Shown here: piece by piece, positions 15,156-25,800 of the stretch
Numbering within the stretch: the stretch's first letter is position 1
How the letters are laid out: each line of letters begins with the position of its first letter
NCBI GenBank assembly: GCA_017471045.1
Contig: JAFUWZ010000002.1
Span: 1 to 47,798 of the forward strand
Source of the DNA: Bacteroidales bacterium
Lineage (GTDB): Bacteria; Bacteroidota; Bacteroidia; Bacteroidales; UBA932
Length of the DNA stretch: 47,798 nt
Direction: 5' to 3'
Notes under the pieces: generated by a model
The model's input: only the letters and a program-made list of their open reading frames with translations
The model's database searches: none
What the model was told of the DNA's origin: nothing
Translations under genes and position numbers: made by a program

Positions 15156-17891
15156 ATGAAACGCCTGATTCCCGTCCTCTGCACGCTCGGCATCTTGTTG
15201 GCCGGCGCCTGCACAAGCCCTGAAAAAACATGCGAAATCCCTCTCCCTGAGCATCCGCGCCCGGACTTTGAGCGCGCCGAATGGATCAACCTCAACGGCT
15301 ACTGGTCCTTCACCTTCGATGCGGACGCGGCCGGCAAGGCGCTCGCCGGCAAGACCTGCGCCCCGCTGGAGAGCCGCATCCTGGTCCCGTTCCCCTGGGG
15401 ATCCAAACTCTCCGAGGCAGAAGACAAGGGCGACGTCGCCTGGTACGGTCGGGAGATCACCGTCCCCCAGGCATGGGAAGGCAAGCGCGTCTTCCTGGTG
15501 GTCGGCGCCTCCGACTGGGAGACGACGGCCTGGCTGGACGGCGAAGCCGCCGGCAGCCACCAGGGCGGCTACACCCCCTTCGAGTGCGAGCTCAAGAACG
15601 TCCGTTTCGGAGAGAAGCAGCAGCTGCTGATCAAGGCCGACGATACGTCCAGCGACGCGCACCTCTACGGCAAGCAGGGCTACGGCAACGCCCGGGGCAT
15701 CTGGCAGACCGTCTATCTCGAGGCCCGCGGCAGCAACTACATCCAGTCCCTGCACTTCACGCCGGACATCGACGCGGCCAAGGTGCGCGTGGACGCCGTC
15801 CTCTCGCAGAGCGCCGCCGAAGGTGAATGCATCACCCTGACCTTCAAGGACGGCAGCCAGCCCAAAGCGGTCCTCGACCCGAAAGGCGGCTGCTGCGCCA
15901 GCGCCGAGATCGCGCTCAAGGACCAGCACCTCTGGGACCTGGACGACCCGTACCTCTATGAGGTCAGCGCCGCGCTCGAAGGCAAGGACGGCACGATCGA
16001 TGCCGTGGACAGCTACTTCGGCCAGCGCAAGATCAGCGTCACGACCCTTCCGGGCACCGACTACCCCTATGTCGCGCTCAACAACAACCCCCTCTATCTC
16101 CAACTGTGCCTGGACCAGAGCTACCACCCGGAGGGTTTCTACACCTTCCCGAGCGACGCGTTCATGAAGCGCGAAATCGAGATCTCCAAGCAGCTCGGCC
16201 TCAACGGCAACCGCATCCACATCAAGGTCGAAGTGCCCCGCAAGCTCTACTGGGCCGACAAGCTCGGCCTGCTGATCATGGCCGACACCCCCAACTTCTG
16301 GGGCAAGCCCGTCCCCGAAGCGCGGGAAGACTGGGAGCGCTGCCTGCGCGCCCAGGTCGAGCGCGACTACAACCACCCGTCCATCTTCGCCTGGGTCAAC
16401 TTCAACGAGACCTGGGGCCTCAAGGGCGAAGGCGGCGTCTATGAAAAAGAAACGCAGGAGTGGGTGCGGGACATGTACCACCTGACCAAGCGCCTCGACC
16501 CGACCCGCCTCGTGGAGGACAACTCCGCCTGCAACTTCGACCACGTTGAGTCGGACATCAACTCCTGGCACGCCTACAAGCGCGGGCGCCTGTGGGAAGC
16601 CACCGTCGCCGAGGCCAGCGAAAAAACCTTCCCGGGAAGCACTTGGAACTACATCGGCGGCAACACCCAGAACGGCGTCCCGATGATGAACAGCGAGTGC
16701 GGCAACGTCTGGGGCTACGACGGCAGTGCGGGCGACTGCGACTACACCTGGGACTACCACATCATGATCAACGCCTTCCGCCGCCATCCCAAGTGCTGCG
16801 GCTGGCTCTACACCGAGCACCACGATGTCATCAACGAATGGAACGGTTATGTCAAGTACGACCGCTCGGAGAAGATCGACGGCCTCGGCGAGCTCCTGCC
16901 CGGCATGACCATCGCCGACTTCCAGAGCGCGTACTACATCCAGCCGGACTGCTACCTCTACACCGAGCGGGCGGCCGGCAGCGAACTGGACCTGCCGCTC
17001 CTCGCCTCCTTCATGACCGACAAGGATCCCGGCCAACTCAGCGTCGAGACGCAACTCGTGGGCTGGGACGCCCTGGGCAGCTACAAGACCTTCGAAGAGG
17101 CTTCCGTCCCCATCGAATTCGGCGCCTATGCCTGCCGCGAAGCCGGCCGGGTACACGTCCGCATGCCCGACCAGAACGGTCTCTACCTGCTCCGCATGGT
17201 ACTGAAGAACGGCCGGGGCGAGATCCTGCACCGCAACTTCACCACCTTCCGTGTCAAGGACGGGAAAACGCCTGCCGGCGAAAAGACGGCACTCGTCAGC
17301 TTCGAGCCCGCTTCCTTCACCGCGCAGGAGTGGTCCGACAAGCAGACCCTCGTTTATGACGGGCTGAAGGTCAACGGTTTCGGCCACGGCTACTTCGAGT
17401 ATGCCGTCACCCTGCCCGAGACCGAGGGGCTGGGCGAAGCGGAACTGGTCTTCGAGGCCTCCGCCAAGCAGTGGTTCGGCAAGGACCGGGAGGGCAACGA
17501 GATCCAGGGCGACTACATGCTCGGACACGGCACGTTCGACCCCTGCAAGTCTCCCAACTCCTACGCGATGACGGACAAGGTCCTCTGGCCCTCCAAGCTG
17601 GAAGTCTCCGTGGACGGCAAGGTGATCGGCAAGCATGACCTGTCCGACGACCCGGCCGACCACCGCGGCATCCTGTCCTGGGGTTCCCAGACCCGGGAGC
17701 GCTGGATGCGGGAAGCCGGTTCCTACGGCGAACTCGTCCGGATGAATGTCCCGGCCTCCCTGCTCAAGGGCAAGAAACAGGTCGTGATCCGCTTCACGAC
17801 CCCGGCTGACGACCTGGACGGCGGTCTCGCCCTCTACGGCAAGGACTTCGGCCGCTATCCGCTCGATCCGACGCTGGTCCTGAAATTCTGA
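15156..17891 (+). CDS. GH2 family glycoside hydrolase (lipoprotein)
   Basis: A 911-aa lipoprotein (LLAGAC lipobox, Cys19). The GH2 domains come in order: jelly roll (about 35-200), Ig-like (205-310), TIM barrel (about 315-620), then a C-terminal jelly-roll/carbohydrate-binding-like region. The acid/base is Glu418 in WVNFNETWG and the nucleophile Glu514 in MNSECGN. Activity within GH2 (beta-galactosidase, beta-mannosidase or beta-glucuronidase) cannot be fixed from these motifs. It is divergent from tatA and ends in a strong terminator before susC, so it is its own transcription unit at the PUL border. Confidence 0.88.
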   Translation: MKRLIPVLCTLGILLAGACTSPEKTCEIPLPEHPRPDFERAEWINLNGYWSFTFDADAAGKALAGKTCAPLESRILVPFPWGSKLSEAEDKGDVAWYGREITVPQAWEGKRVFLVVGASDWETTAWLDGEAAGSHQGGYTPFECELKNVRFGEKQQLLIKADDTSSDAHLYGKQGYGNARGIWQTVYLEARGSNYIQSLHFTPDIDAAKVRVDAVLSQSAAEGECITLTFKDGSQPKAVLDPKGGCCASAEIALKDQHLWDLDDPYLYEVSAALEGKDGTIDAVDSYFGQRKISVTTLPGTDYPYVALNNNPLYLQLCLDQSYHPEGFYTFPSDAFMKREIEISKQLGLNGNRIHIKVEVPRKLYWADKLGLLIMADTPNFWGKPVPEAREDWERCLRAQVERDYNHPSIFAWVNFNETWGLKGEGGVYEKETQEWVRDMYHLTKRLDPTRLVEDNSACNFDHVESDINSWHAYKRGRLWEATVAEASEKTFPGSTWNYIGGNTQNGVPMMNSECGNVWGYDGSAGDCDYTWDYHIMINAFRRHPKCCGWLYTEHHDVINEWNGYVKYDRSEKIDGLGELLPGMTIADFQSAYYIQPDCYLYTERAAGSELDLPLLASFMTDKDPGQLSVETQLVGWDALGSYKTFEEASVPIEFGAYACREAGRVHVRMPDQNGLYLLRMVLKNGRGEILHRNFTTFRVKDGKTPAGEKTALVSFEPASFTAQEWSDKQTLVYDGLKVNGFGHGYFEYAVTLPETEGLGEAELVFEASAKQWFGKDREGNEIQGDYMLGHGTFDPCKSPNSYAMTDKVLWPSKLEVSVDGKVIGKHDLSDDPADHRGILSWGSQTRERWMREAGSYGELVRMNVPASLLKGKKQVVIRFTTPADDLDGGLALYGKDFGRYPLDPTLVLKF

Positions 17892-17919
17892 TCCCGCTCC
17901 CCTGCAGGCTCACCTAACC

Positions 17920-17977
17920 CCGATTCCGTGCCCGGTACGGTCAGAAATAGACCGCCGGGCACGGAATCGGCTTTTTC
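17920..17977 (+). terminator. strong intrinsic terminator after GH2
   Basis: A long stem of about 20 bp (17920-17940 with 17950-17970, one bulge) closes on a short A-rich loop and is followed by CTTTTTC. It separates the GH2 unit from the susC/susD operon. Confidence 0.85.
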
Positions 17978-18121
17978 TGTACCCGGATCCCCACCCGAAA
18001 GGAGAAAGAGACAAACTTGAAACAAATTGGAAAAATAATGAAACCTTTTCTCCCTCAAAAATCCGTTCTTGCTCCTGCCTTCCGGCACAGTTCGGAACAA
18101 CCTTTACACACATAATTAACT

Positions 18122-21100
18122 ATGCTCTCCAAACATCTTACCGGGAAACGGCTCGCGCTCACTCTGGCTGCCGGGCTGCTTTTCTTCGCCTTCAACGGGG
18201 CACAAGCCCAGAACAAGACGATCCGGGGCGTGGTGGTTGATGCCTCCAACGAGCCCCTGATCGGCGCTTCCGTTCAGGAGAAAGGAACCAGCAATGGTGT
18301 CATCACCGACTTGGACGGAAACTATACCCTCACCGTCGATCCGGAATCGATGCTGGTCATCTCCTACATCGGATGCGAGACGCTTGAGATCAAAGCTTCC
18401 GACGTCCCGGCGACCATCCGCCTCAAGAACGACCTGGAATCCCTCCAGGAGACTGTCGTCATCGGCTACGGCACCCAGAAAAAGGTCAACTTGACCGGGG
18501 CCGTCTCCGCAGCCTCCGGAGACGACATGAAAAAACGCCCCGTCGCCAACACGGCGACGATGCTGCAGGGCCTGATGCCGGGCCTTCGGATCACCTCCGA
18601 CCGCGGCCAGCCCGGTGACGAGAACGTCCAGATCCGCGTCCGCGGCCAAGGGACCTATTCCAATGCCGGCTCCAACCCGCTGGTCCTGATCAATGGCGTC
18701 GAGGGTGATATCGCCACCCTGGACCCCAACATCATCGAATCTGTCTCCGTCTTGAAGGATGCGGCTTCCGCTTCCATTTACGGATCCCGCGCAGCCAACG
18801 GCGTCATCCTCGTCACGACCAAGGACGGGTCCGAGAACCCCGACAAGTTCAATATAACCTACAACGGCAACTTCGCCAGCCACACGCCGACGACGATGCT
18901 GGACCTGATCTGGGACTCCCCGACCTATATGAAGTATTACAACATCGCACGCATCAACTCCGGTGCAGCAGCGTCGGCCTACACGGACGAACAGATCGCG
19001 GCCTATACCAACGCGACCGACAAGACCGCCTATCCCAGCTTCAACTGGCTGGACTGGTTCATCAACCCAGCCTTCGTCCAGACCCACAACGTCAACATTT
19101 CCGGCTCCAGCGGCAAGACTTCCTACAACGCCTCCGCGACTGCGCTGGACCAGCCCGGCACGGAGCAGGGACAGGCCTACAAACGCTACAACGTGGCGCT
19201 TGATCTGACCTCCCGGCTCAACGACTGGATGCGCTTCGGCATGTACTTCAGCGCCAGTCGCAGCAACCGCCAGCAAACCCGCCAGGGCGACACCGACGCC
19301 CTGCTCTCCGCCATCTCCCAAGCGCCGACCTACATGCCCTGGTTCTTCGTGGACGGGACCGAATATTACACATACAAGGCCTATCCCAACGAGGGCGGCA
19401 ACAAAAACATGTACGCCATCGTCAAGGAGCAGACTTTCAAGACCTCCATCAACACCGACGTCAACGCCCAGGGCTGGCTGGAGATCAGTCCGGTCAAGGG
19501 CCTGACCTGGTACAACAAGGGTGCCGTCCGCTACCGCCAGAAGCAGGAGAAGGACTGGCGCTACGCCTCCGGCTCGTCCGTCTATTACTACCACAGCCAC
19601 GATTGGGCCCAGCAACTCAACACCGGTGGCGACGGTCTGGATGACGAGATGGACTACAGCACCTATCTCAACTTCTACTCCACCCTCAAGTACGACCTTG
19701 CTTCCGCCAGCAAGAACCATGAGGCGTCCCTGATGGCCGGTTACAGCGTAGAGTCCTACCGCTACGACTACCTGCACGCCTACCGGCAGGACTTCGACTT
19801 CCCGCTGCATGAGATCGACGCCGGCACGACCAAGACCGTCGACACGGGCGGCAATGCCGAAGAATGGGGCCTCGTCTCCGCCTTCTTCCGCGCCAACTGC
19901 TCCTACAAGCAGCGCTACCTGCTGGAGGCCAACGTCCGCTACGACGGCTCCTCCCGCATCGCCAAGGCCAACCGCTGGGGCTGGTTCCCCTCCGTCTCCG
20001 CCGGCTGGCGCGTCACCGAAGAGGACTTCATCAAGGATTCCGCGGCCAGCAGCTGGCTGAACAACTTCAAGATCCGCGCTTCCTACGGCCTGCTGGGCAA
20101 CCAGAGCATCGACCTATACTCCTACTACTCCACCGTCTCCACGGGACTGGACTACTCCTTCGACAATGACCAGCTGACCAGCGGCATCGCCCAAACTTCC
20201 ATCAGCAACGAAAACCTGAAGTGGGAGACGACCGCCCTGGCGGACGCCGGCTTCGACCTGACCCTCTTCCGCGGCCTGAACGTCACCTTCGACTGGTACC
20301 ACAAGCGCACCTACGGCATCCTCCGCCAGGCGCAGGGCAACGCGCTCCTGGCCCTGGACGCCCCTTACATCAACGGCGGCGAGATGGTCAACCGGGGCGT
20401 GGAACTCTCCGTCAGCTATGCCGACCGGGTGAAGAACGGCTTCTTCGAAGGGCTGGAGTACAACGCCGGCTTCTACGTGGAGCACACGAAGAACATCCTG
20501 ACGAAATACGGCAGCGACGAGATCTCCAGCGGCCTCATCTACCGGGAAGGCGAGCCCTACGGCTCCTTCTACATGCTGGAGGCCATCGGCATCTTTGCCG
20601 ACCAGGCGGAGATCGACGCTTCCCCGAAGCAATACAACGACAAGACGGAGCCCGGCGACATCAAGTACCTGGACTGGGACAACGACAACGACATCGACGA
20701 CGACGACCGTCATATTGTCGGAAACCGCTTCCCCCAGCTCGAGTACAGCATCAACTTGAGCGCCAACTGGAAAGGCTTCGACCTCTCCCTCATGGGCCAG
20801 GGTGTGCAGGGCGTCAACCACTACGCGGACCACTGGGGCGTCCGGGCCTTCCGCCAGGGCACGCCGATCAGCCAGGAATACATCAACGGCATGTGGACCG
20901 AGGAGAACCCCTACAACGCCAAGTATCCCAAACTCTACTACGACAACATGGGCGGCACCAAGAACAACCGCACCAGCACCTACTATCTGTTTGACGGATC
21001 CTACTTCCGCCTGAAGAACCTGACCTTCGGCTACACCCTGCCGGCCAACCTCACCCGGCGTTTCTGGGTCGATCGCCTGCGCTTCTACTTCTCGGGCGAC

Positions 21101-21232
21101 AACCTCGTCACCTTCACCAAGTTCCCGCAGGGCGGAGATCCCGAGCGCAACTACACGTCCAAGAACAACACGCGCCTGGTGTACTATCCGCAGAACAAGA
21201 TCTATTCCCTGGGTGTCAACCTGACTTTTTAA
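18122..21232 (+). CDS. SusC/RagA-family TonB-dependent outer-membrane transporter
   Basis: A 1036-aa outer-membrane barrel. Signal peptide (1-29, ending AQAQ), a carboxypeptidase-regulatory-like domain (about 33-110, GVVVDASNEPLIGASVQEKG), the SusC linker ETVVIGYGTQKKVNLTGAVS, plug domain (about 125-240, including VLKDAASASIYGSRAANGVILVTTK) and a beta-barrel ending in aromatic LGVNLTF. SusC proteins import oligosaccharides with TonB energy. It is immediately upstream of its SusD partner (21-base gap). No good TAnnTTTG box is seen upstream, consistent with a promoter that depends on the hybrid regulator next door. Confidence 0.95.
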   Translation: MLSKHLTGKRLALTLAAGLLFFAFNGAQAQNKTIRGVVVDASNEPLIGASVQEKGTSNGVITDLDGNYTLTVDPESMLVISYIGCETLEIKASDVPATIRLKNDLESLQETVVIGYGTQKKVNLTGAVSAASGDDMKKRPVANTATMLQGLMPGLRITSDRGQPGDENVQIRVRGQGTYSNAGSNPLVLINGVEGDIATLDPNIIESVSVLKDAASASIYGSRAANGVILVTTKDGSENPDKFNITYNGNFASHTPTTMLDLIWDSPTYMKYYNIARINSGAAASAYTDEQIAAYTNATDKTAYPSFNWLDWFINPAFVQTHNVNISGSSGKTSYNASATALDQPGTEQGQAYKRYNVALDLTSRLNDWMRFGMYFSASRSNRQQTRQGDTDALLSAISQAPTYMPWFFVDGTEYYTYKAYPNEGGNKNMYAIVKEQTFKTSINTDVNAQGWLEISPVKGLTWYNKGAVRYRQKQEKDWRYASGSSVYYYHSHDWAQQLNTGGDGLDDEMDYSTYLNFYSTLKYDLASASKNHEASLMAGYSVESYRYDYLHAYRQDFDFPLHEIDAGTTKTVDTGGNAEEWGLVSAFFRANCSYKQRYLLEANVRYDGSSRIAKANRWGWFPSVSAGWRVTEEDFIKDSAASSWLNNFKIRASYGLLGNQSIDLYSYYSTVSTGLDYSFDNDQLTSGIAQTSISNENLKWETTALADAGFDLTLFRGLNVTFDWYHKRTYGILRQAQGNALLALDAPYINGGEMVNRGVELSVSYADRVKNGFFEGLEYNAGFYVEHTKNILTKYGSDEISSGLIYREGEPYGSFYMLEAIGIFADQAEIDASPKQYNDKTEPGDIKYLDWDNDNDIDDDDRHIVGNRFPQLEYSINLSANWKGFDLSLMGQGVQGVNHYADHWGVRAFRQGTPISQEYINGMWTEENPYNAKYPKLYYDNMGGTKNNRTSTYYLFDGSYFRLKNLTFGYTLPANLTRRFWVDRLRFYFSGDNLVTFTKFPQGGDPERNYTSKNNTRLVYYPQNKIYSLGVNLTF

Positions 21233-21253
21233 CCAACAATAAACTCCATCGAC

Positions 21254-22747
21254 ATGAAAAAGATATTTGCTTTCATACTCGCGTCTGTTGGTTTTGCCGC
21301 CTTTACCGCCTGTACCGGCGTCCTGGATACGGATCCCCTCAACGAGCCTTCCGAGAGTGTCTTCTGGCAGAACAGGGGACATTTCGAATCCGCACTGGCC
21401 GCATGCTACAACGGCATGCAGGAACAGATGCTGACCTGGGTGATGCCGACGTTCGACGCACTGACCGACAACTGCTACGGCAATCCCGGTTCCACCTACG
21501 TGTACAACGCCGACCAGATCCAGACCGATAATTTCGATGCGTCCACGACGGGCCTGATCGCCAACGTGTACAGTCAATGCTATTCCGCCATCTCACGCAT
21601 CAACAGTTTTCTGGACCGGCTCAAGGTCTATACGGGCGAAGACCTGAGCTCCGTCCGGGACCAGTTCGAAGGAGAAGCCCTCTTCCTGCGCTCCTACTGC
21701 TACTACATGCTCTGGCTCTTCTATGGCGATGTGCCCTATGTCAGCGAGAGCGTCACCATCGACACCCAGGACCAGCCCAAGGTGGACAAGGAGACCCTCT
21801 ACAGCAACATCCTTTCCGACCTGGATGATGCGATCCGGAAGATGGGCGACCAGACCTACATGGCGACGGGGCACGCGACCCGGGGCGCCGCCCGCGGACT
21901 GAAAGCGCGGATGCTGATGTACCATGCCTACGGCACCGACGGCGCCGTGGCCAACCGCGCCGAGGTCCAGGAGGCCTACGATCTCATCTCCCAGATCAAG
22001 GGTTATTCTCTCGACCCCGAATATGCCAAGATCTTCCGTCCCGGCGATCAGCAGTCCAGCAAGGAGATTATTTTCTCGATCAAGTTCCTCAACCCGGACA
22101 ACTACCACCAGATGGACAGCCAGTACGGCAACTACGGCATGATCTCCCCCGTCCAGGACCTGATCGACTGCTATGAGAGCGAGGATATCCGCCTCCTGAA
22201 GAGCATCGCGGTCAGCGAGGATCCTTCGGTCCTCTACTACCAGTGGGAAGGCGGAGAGGTCGTCCCGATCAGCAGCAGCACCATCGGCAAGCGCATGGTC
22301 AAGTGGCTTGCGCCTTTCTACAAGGCCGGTGACCGCTGGACCCAGACGACCCGCAGCGACCAGGACATCATCTACTTGCGATGGGGCGAACTGATGCTGC
22401 TCCAGGCTGAGGCCGCCAATGAATTGGGCAAGACTGCGGAAGCGGAAGGACTCGTCAACCAGATCCGGAAAAGAGCCGGCGTCGGCGTCTGCCCGGGCGG
22501 CATGGGCCAGGCCGAGATGCGCTCCTACATACGCGACGAGCGCCGGCGTGAGACTCCCTTCGAGATGATCCGCATCTACGATATGCGCCGTTGGCACATC
22601 ATGGACAAGCTCAACGGACTGGTGCTGGATCCCTATCTCAAGGACGTCAAGACCGCCTGGACGGCATCCCGCGAGTATTGGTCGATCCCGCAGGGACAGA
22701 TTGACCTGTCTGACAACATCCTGATCCAGAATCCCAATTACAAATAG
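21254..22747 (+). CDS. SusD/RagB-family glycan-binding lipoprotein
   Basis: A 497-aa surface lipoprotein (signal ending FTAC, Cys20, then TGVLDTDPLNEPSE). It has the SusD fold: an N-terminal half with tetratricopeptide-like helices and a C-terminal signature LRWGELMLLQAEAANELG followed by IRDERRRETPFEMIRIYDMRRW. It binds glycan and closes the SusC barrel as a lid. It is in an operon with susC and followed by a terminator. Confidence 0.95.
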   Translation: MKKIFAFILASVGFAAFTACTGVLDTDPLNEPSESVFWQNRGHFESALAACYNGMQEQMLTWVMPTFDALTDNCYGNPGSTYVYNADQIQTDNFDASTTGLIANVYSQCYSAISRINSFLDRLKVYTGEDLSSVRDQFEGEALFLRSYCYYMLWLFYGDVPYVSESVTIDTQDQPKVDKETLYSNILSDLDDAIRKMGDQTYMATGHATRGAARGLKARMLMYHAYGTDGAVANRAEVQEAYDLISQIKGYSLDPEYAKIFRPGDQQSSKEIIFSIKFLNPDNYHQMDSQYGNYGMISPVQDLIDCYESEDIRLLKSIAVSEDPSVLYYQWEGGEVVPISSSTIGKRMVKWLAPFYKAGDRWTQTTRSDQDIIYLRWGELMLLQAEAANELGKTAEAEGLVNQIRKRAGVGVCPGGMGQAEMRSYIRDERRRETPFEMIRIYDMRRWHIMDKLNGLVLDPYLKDVKTAWTASREYWSIPQGQIDLSDNILIQNPNYK

Positions 22748-22767
22748 TCGTTTTACGTTTTTTGGAA

Positions 22768-22796
22768 AGCCCGGGGTGAGAAATCCCGGGTTTTTG
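22768..22796 (+). terminator. intrinsic terminator after susD
   Basis: A GC stem CCCGGG at 22770-22775 and 22785-22790 with a 9-nt loop is followed by TTTTT. It ends the susC-susD transcript before the regulator gene. Confidence 0.75.
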
Positions 22797-22827
22797 TTTA
22801 TCTTGCAATACCCAAGAGATCCCCTCG

Positions 22828-25800
22828 ATGAAAAAACTGCTCCTGATCCTGCCATGCCTGCTCGTCGGCATCTTTGCAGCAGCCTTCTCCCGGGAAGAAC
22901 CGTACTTTTCCAACCTGGGCCTGGACGAAGGTTTGTCCCAGATGAGCGTCCTGGCCATCTGCCAGGACTCTGACGGCTTCATATGGTTCGGGACACGGAA
23001 CGGCCTCAACCGCTACGACGGGCGCAAAATGGTGGTATTCAAGCACGAAGTGGATCGGCCCGGGAGCCTGGTGGACAGCCATATCCTGTCCTTGGCCGAA
23101 GACAGAGACCACCGCCTTTGGATCGGCAGTATGCACGGCCTCAACCGGCTGGACCTCACGACCGGGGAGATGAAGATCTGGCCCCGGAGAAAATTTCCCA
23201 TTTTCGAGAACGGAGCGACCGCCCTGTGCTGCGACCCTCAGGGCCGGATCTGGGTCGGGACCGCCCAGGGCCTGTTCGAATACCGGGAGGACGAAGACAA
23301 CTTCCGGCCGGAAACCCTGCAAGGGATCCTGGAAGGAAGCACGGTAGCGGCCATCCGGCAGACCCGCAGCCACGGGCTTGTCGTGTGTACCCTCGACCGG
23401 GGATTCGTCGAAGTGCAGGAGGACCTGAGCGGAGCGGTCCGCCACGACGTCGGCCAGGCGGACCACCCGCTCCCCTCGCGAATGGTCAACAGCGTCTATG
23501 AAGACTCGCACGGGACACTCTGGGTCGCCTTGCGCGAAGGAGGCCTCCTCCACCTCTTCCCGGACGGGACCCGGAGCGAATACTCCGTCCGGAACGGATG
23601 CCTGAAGACCAACACGGTCCGCTGCATGACCGAGACGGACGGGATCCTGTACGTCGGGACGGACAGCGGACTCTATGCCTGCGATCTCGAAACCGGAGCC
23701 ATCGAGGCGACTTCCGGCTCCCAGCATCACCGGGGCGAACTGAGCCACTTCTCCATCACCTCCTGCCTGACGGACCAGAGCGGGAGCCTCTGGGTGGGGA
23801 CCTACTCCGGCGGCGTGGATTTCTACAGCAAATACGCCCGGCGCTTCTCCTTCTACGACCCGACCCAGCAGCTGGAGGAGTTCCAGGGCATCATCGGCCC
23901 GATCGCGGACAGCGGGACCCGGGACGGCGGGGAGACGGTCTATGTCGCAACGGAGGGCAGCGGCCTGCTGCGCTACGACCTGGGGGGCGGAGGTACGGAA
24001 ACTTTCCTCTATGCGGCTGACGCTGCCCCCAGCCACAACATCATCAAGTCCATCCTGCGGGAAGGCGACACGGTCTGGTGCGGAACGACCCAGGGGGCGA
24101 TCTGGCAGTTCGACATCCCCACGCGGCGCTTCTCCCTCTACTGCATGCTGCCCAAGAGCCACTCCGTGTCGATCTACGCCTTGCTGCGGGGCCGGAACGG
24201 GGAACTGTGGGCCGCTACCTCCAAGCCCGGCTACGGCCTGGTGCGGATCGACAAGGACCGCCAGGTCCAGGACCGTTTCGCCATCGACGGTGCCGAGGAG
24301 GAGCAGACCTTCCCGAGCCTGCGCTGCCTGCTTGCCGTAGACCGGGACATCCTGCTGATCGGATCCCGCCATGACGGGCTGTTCCGCTTCGACACCCGGA
24401 CCCGGCAGCTGACCCGCTTCCACGAGAACGGAGACGGGCCCCTCCGGCTGCCCTCCAACTATGTCACGGCCCTGGTCCGGGACGGTAAAGGGCACATCTG
24501 GGTCGGCACCTACGGCGGTGGCATCAGTCTCTTCGATACGCAGGAAGGCATCCTGAAAAACATCACGGCGCGCGAAGGACTCGCGGACGCGGACGTCTGC
24601 ACAATCGTGACGGACCAGGACGACAACCTATGGATTGATGCCGGCAACTACATCTCCCGCTACGACCCGGTCGATGAACGGATCCAGAACTTCCAGGTCG
24701 GCGTCATCGGCACCCAGGAATTTACCCCGCACTGCGGGACCCTGCTCCCGGACGGGAGGATCTGCTTCAGCGCACGCAACGGCTTCATCCTTTTCGATCC
24801 GCAGTCGCTGCAGCTCAACCCCTACATCCCGCCCGTACGCCTGACCGGGCTCGCCATCGCCAACAAGACGGTCACGCCGGGCAAGGGCAGCCCGCTGAGC
24901 CGCACGATCACCCACAGCCGGCAGATCACCCTGCCCTGGAACCGCAACACCCTCACCCTCTCCTACTCGGCCCTCAACTACGTCTATCCCAGCCTGAACC
25001 AATACGCCTACCGACTGCTCGGCCAGGACCGGGACTGGAACTACGTCGGCGACCGCCAGGAGGCGTACTTCACGGACCTGCGGCCCGGAAAATATGTGTT
25101 TGAAGTCAAGGCCTCCAACAACGACGGCCTCTGGAACGAGACACCGATGCAGCTGGGCATCACTATCCGGCCTCCGTTCTGGGCAGCCTGGTATGCCTGG
25201 ATCCTCTACTCCCTGGCCGCCCTGGGCGTCTTCCTGCTGATCAACCACTACACCGACAAGCGGCGCATCCTGGAGCAGGCCCTGCTCTTCAAGCAGAAAG
25301 AGCAGCAGCAGCAGGAGGCGTTCCACCAGGCCCGGATGCGGATGTACACCAGCTTCTCGCACGAGCTCCGCACGCCTCTCACGCTGATCATTTCCCCGCT
25401 GGAGGAGCTGCTGGACACGGGCGGTTTCCCCCGGGACGTCAAGAACAAGTTGGAACTGATCTACGACAACTCCCAGCGCCTGCTCCTGCTGGTCAACCAG
25501 CTGATGGACTTGCGCAAGAGCCAGGCCGGCAAGATGAAACTGAAGGTCCGGGAAGACGACATCAACCTCTTCGTCAGCGAAATCTACCGGACCTTCCGGC
25601 ACATCGCCGCCGACAAGCAGATCGAGCTGGACTTCCCGCAGGAGGATGGCCACATACAGGCCTGGTACGACCGCTTCCTCTTCGAGAAAGTCGTCTTCAA
25701 CCTCTTGTCCAACGCCATAAAACACGCGCCCGTCCACGGGCACGTCACCCTCGGGCTGGACCTGACCGGCAAGGATGCGCTCAAGGCTGGCCACCAGGCT

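Noticed and set aside
15075-17663. Very long open frames antisense to GH2, GH2-PL38, GIM and other genes
   Set aside because: High GC and biased codon use leave the opposite strand open. The translated sequences are low-complexity (Val/Gly/Asp/Arg rich) with no family motifs, while the sense frames are clear.
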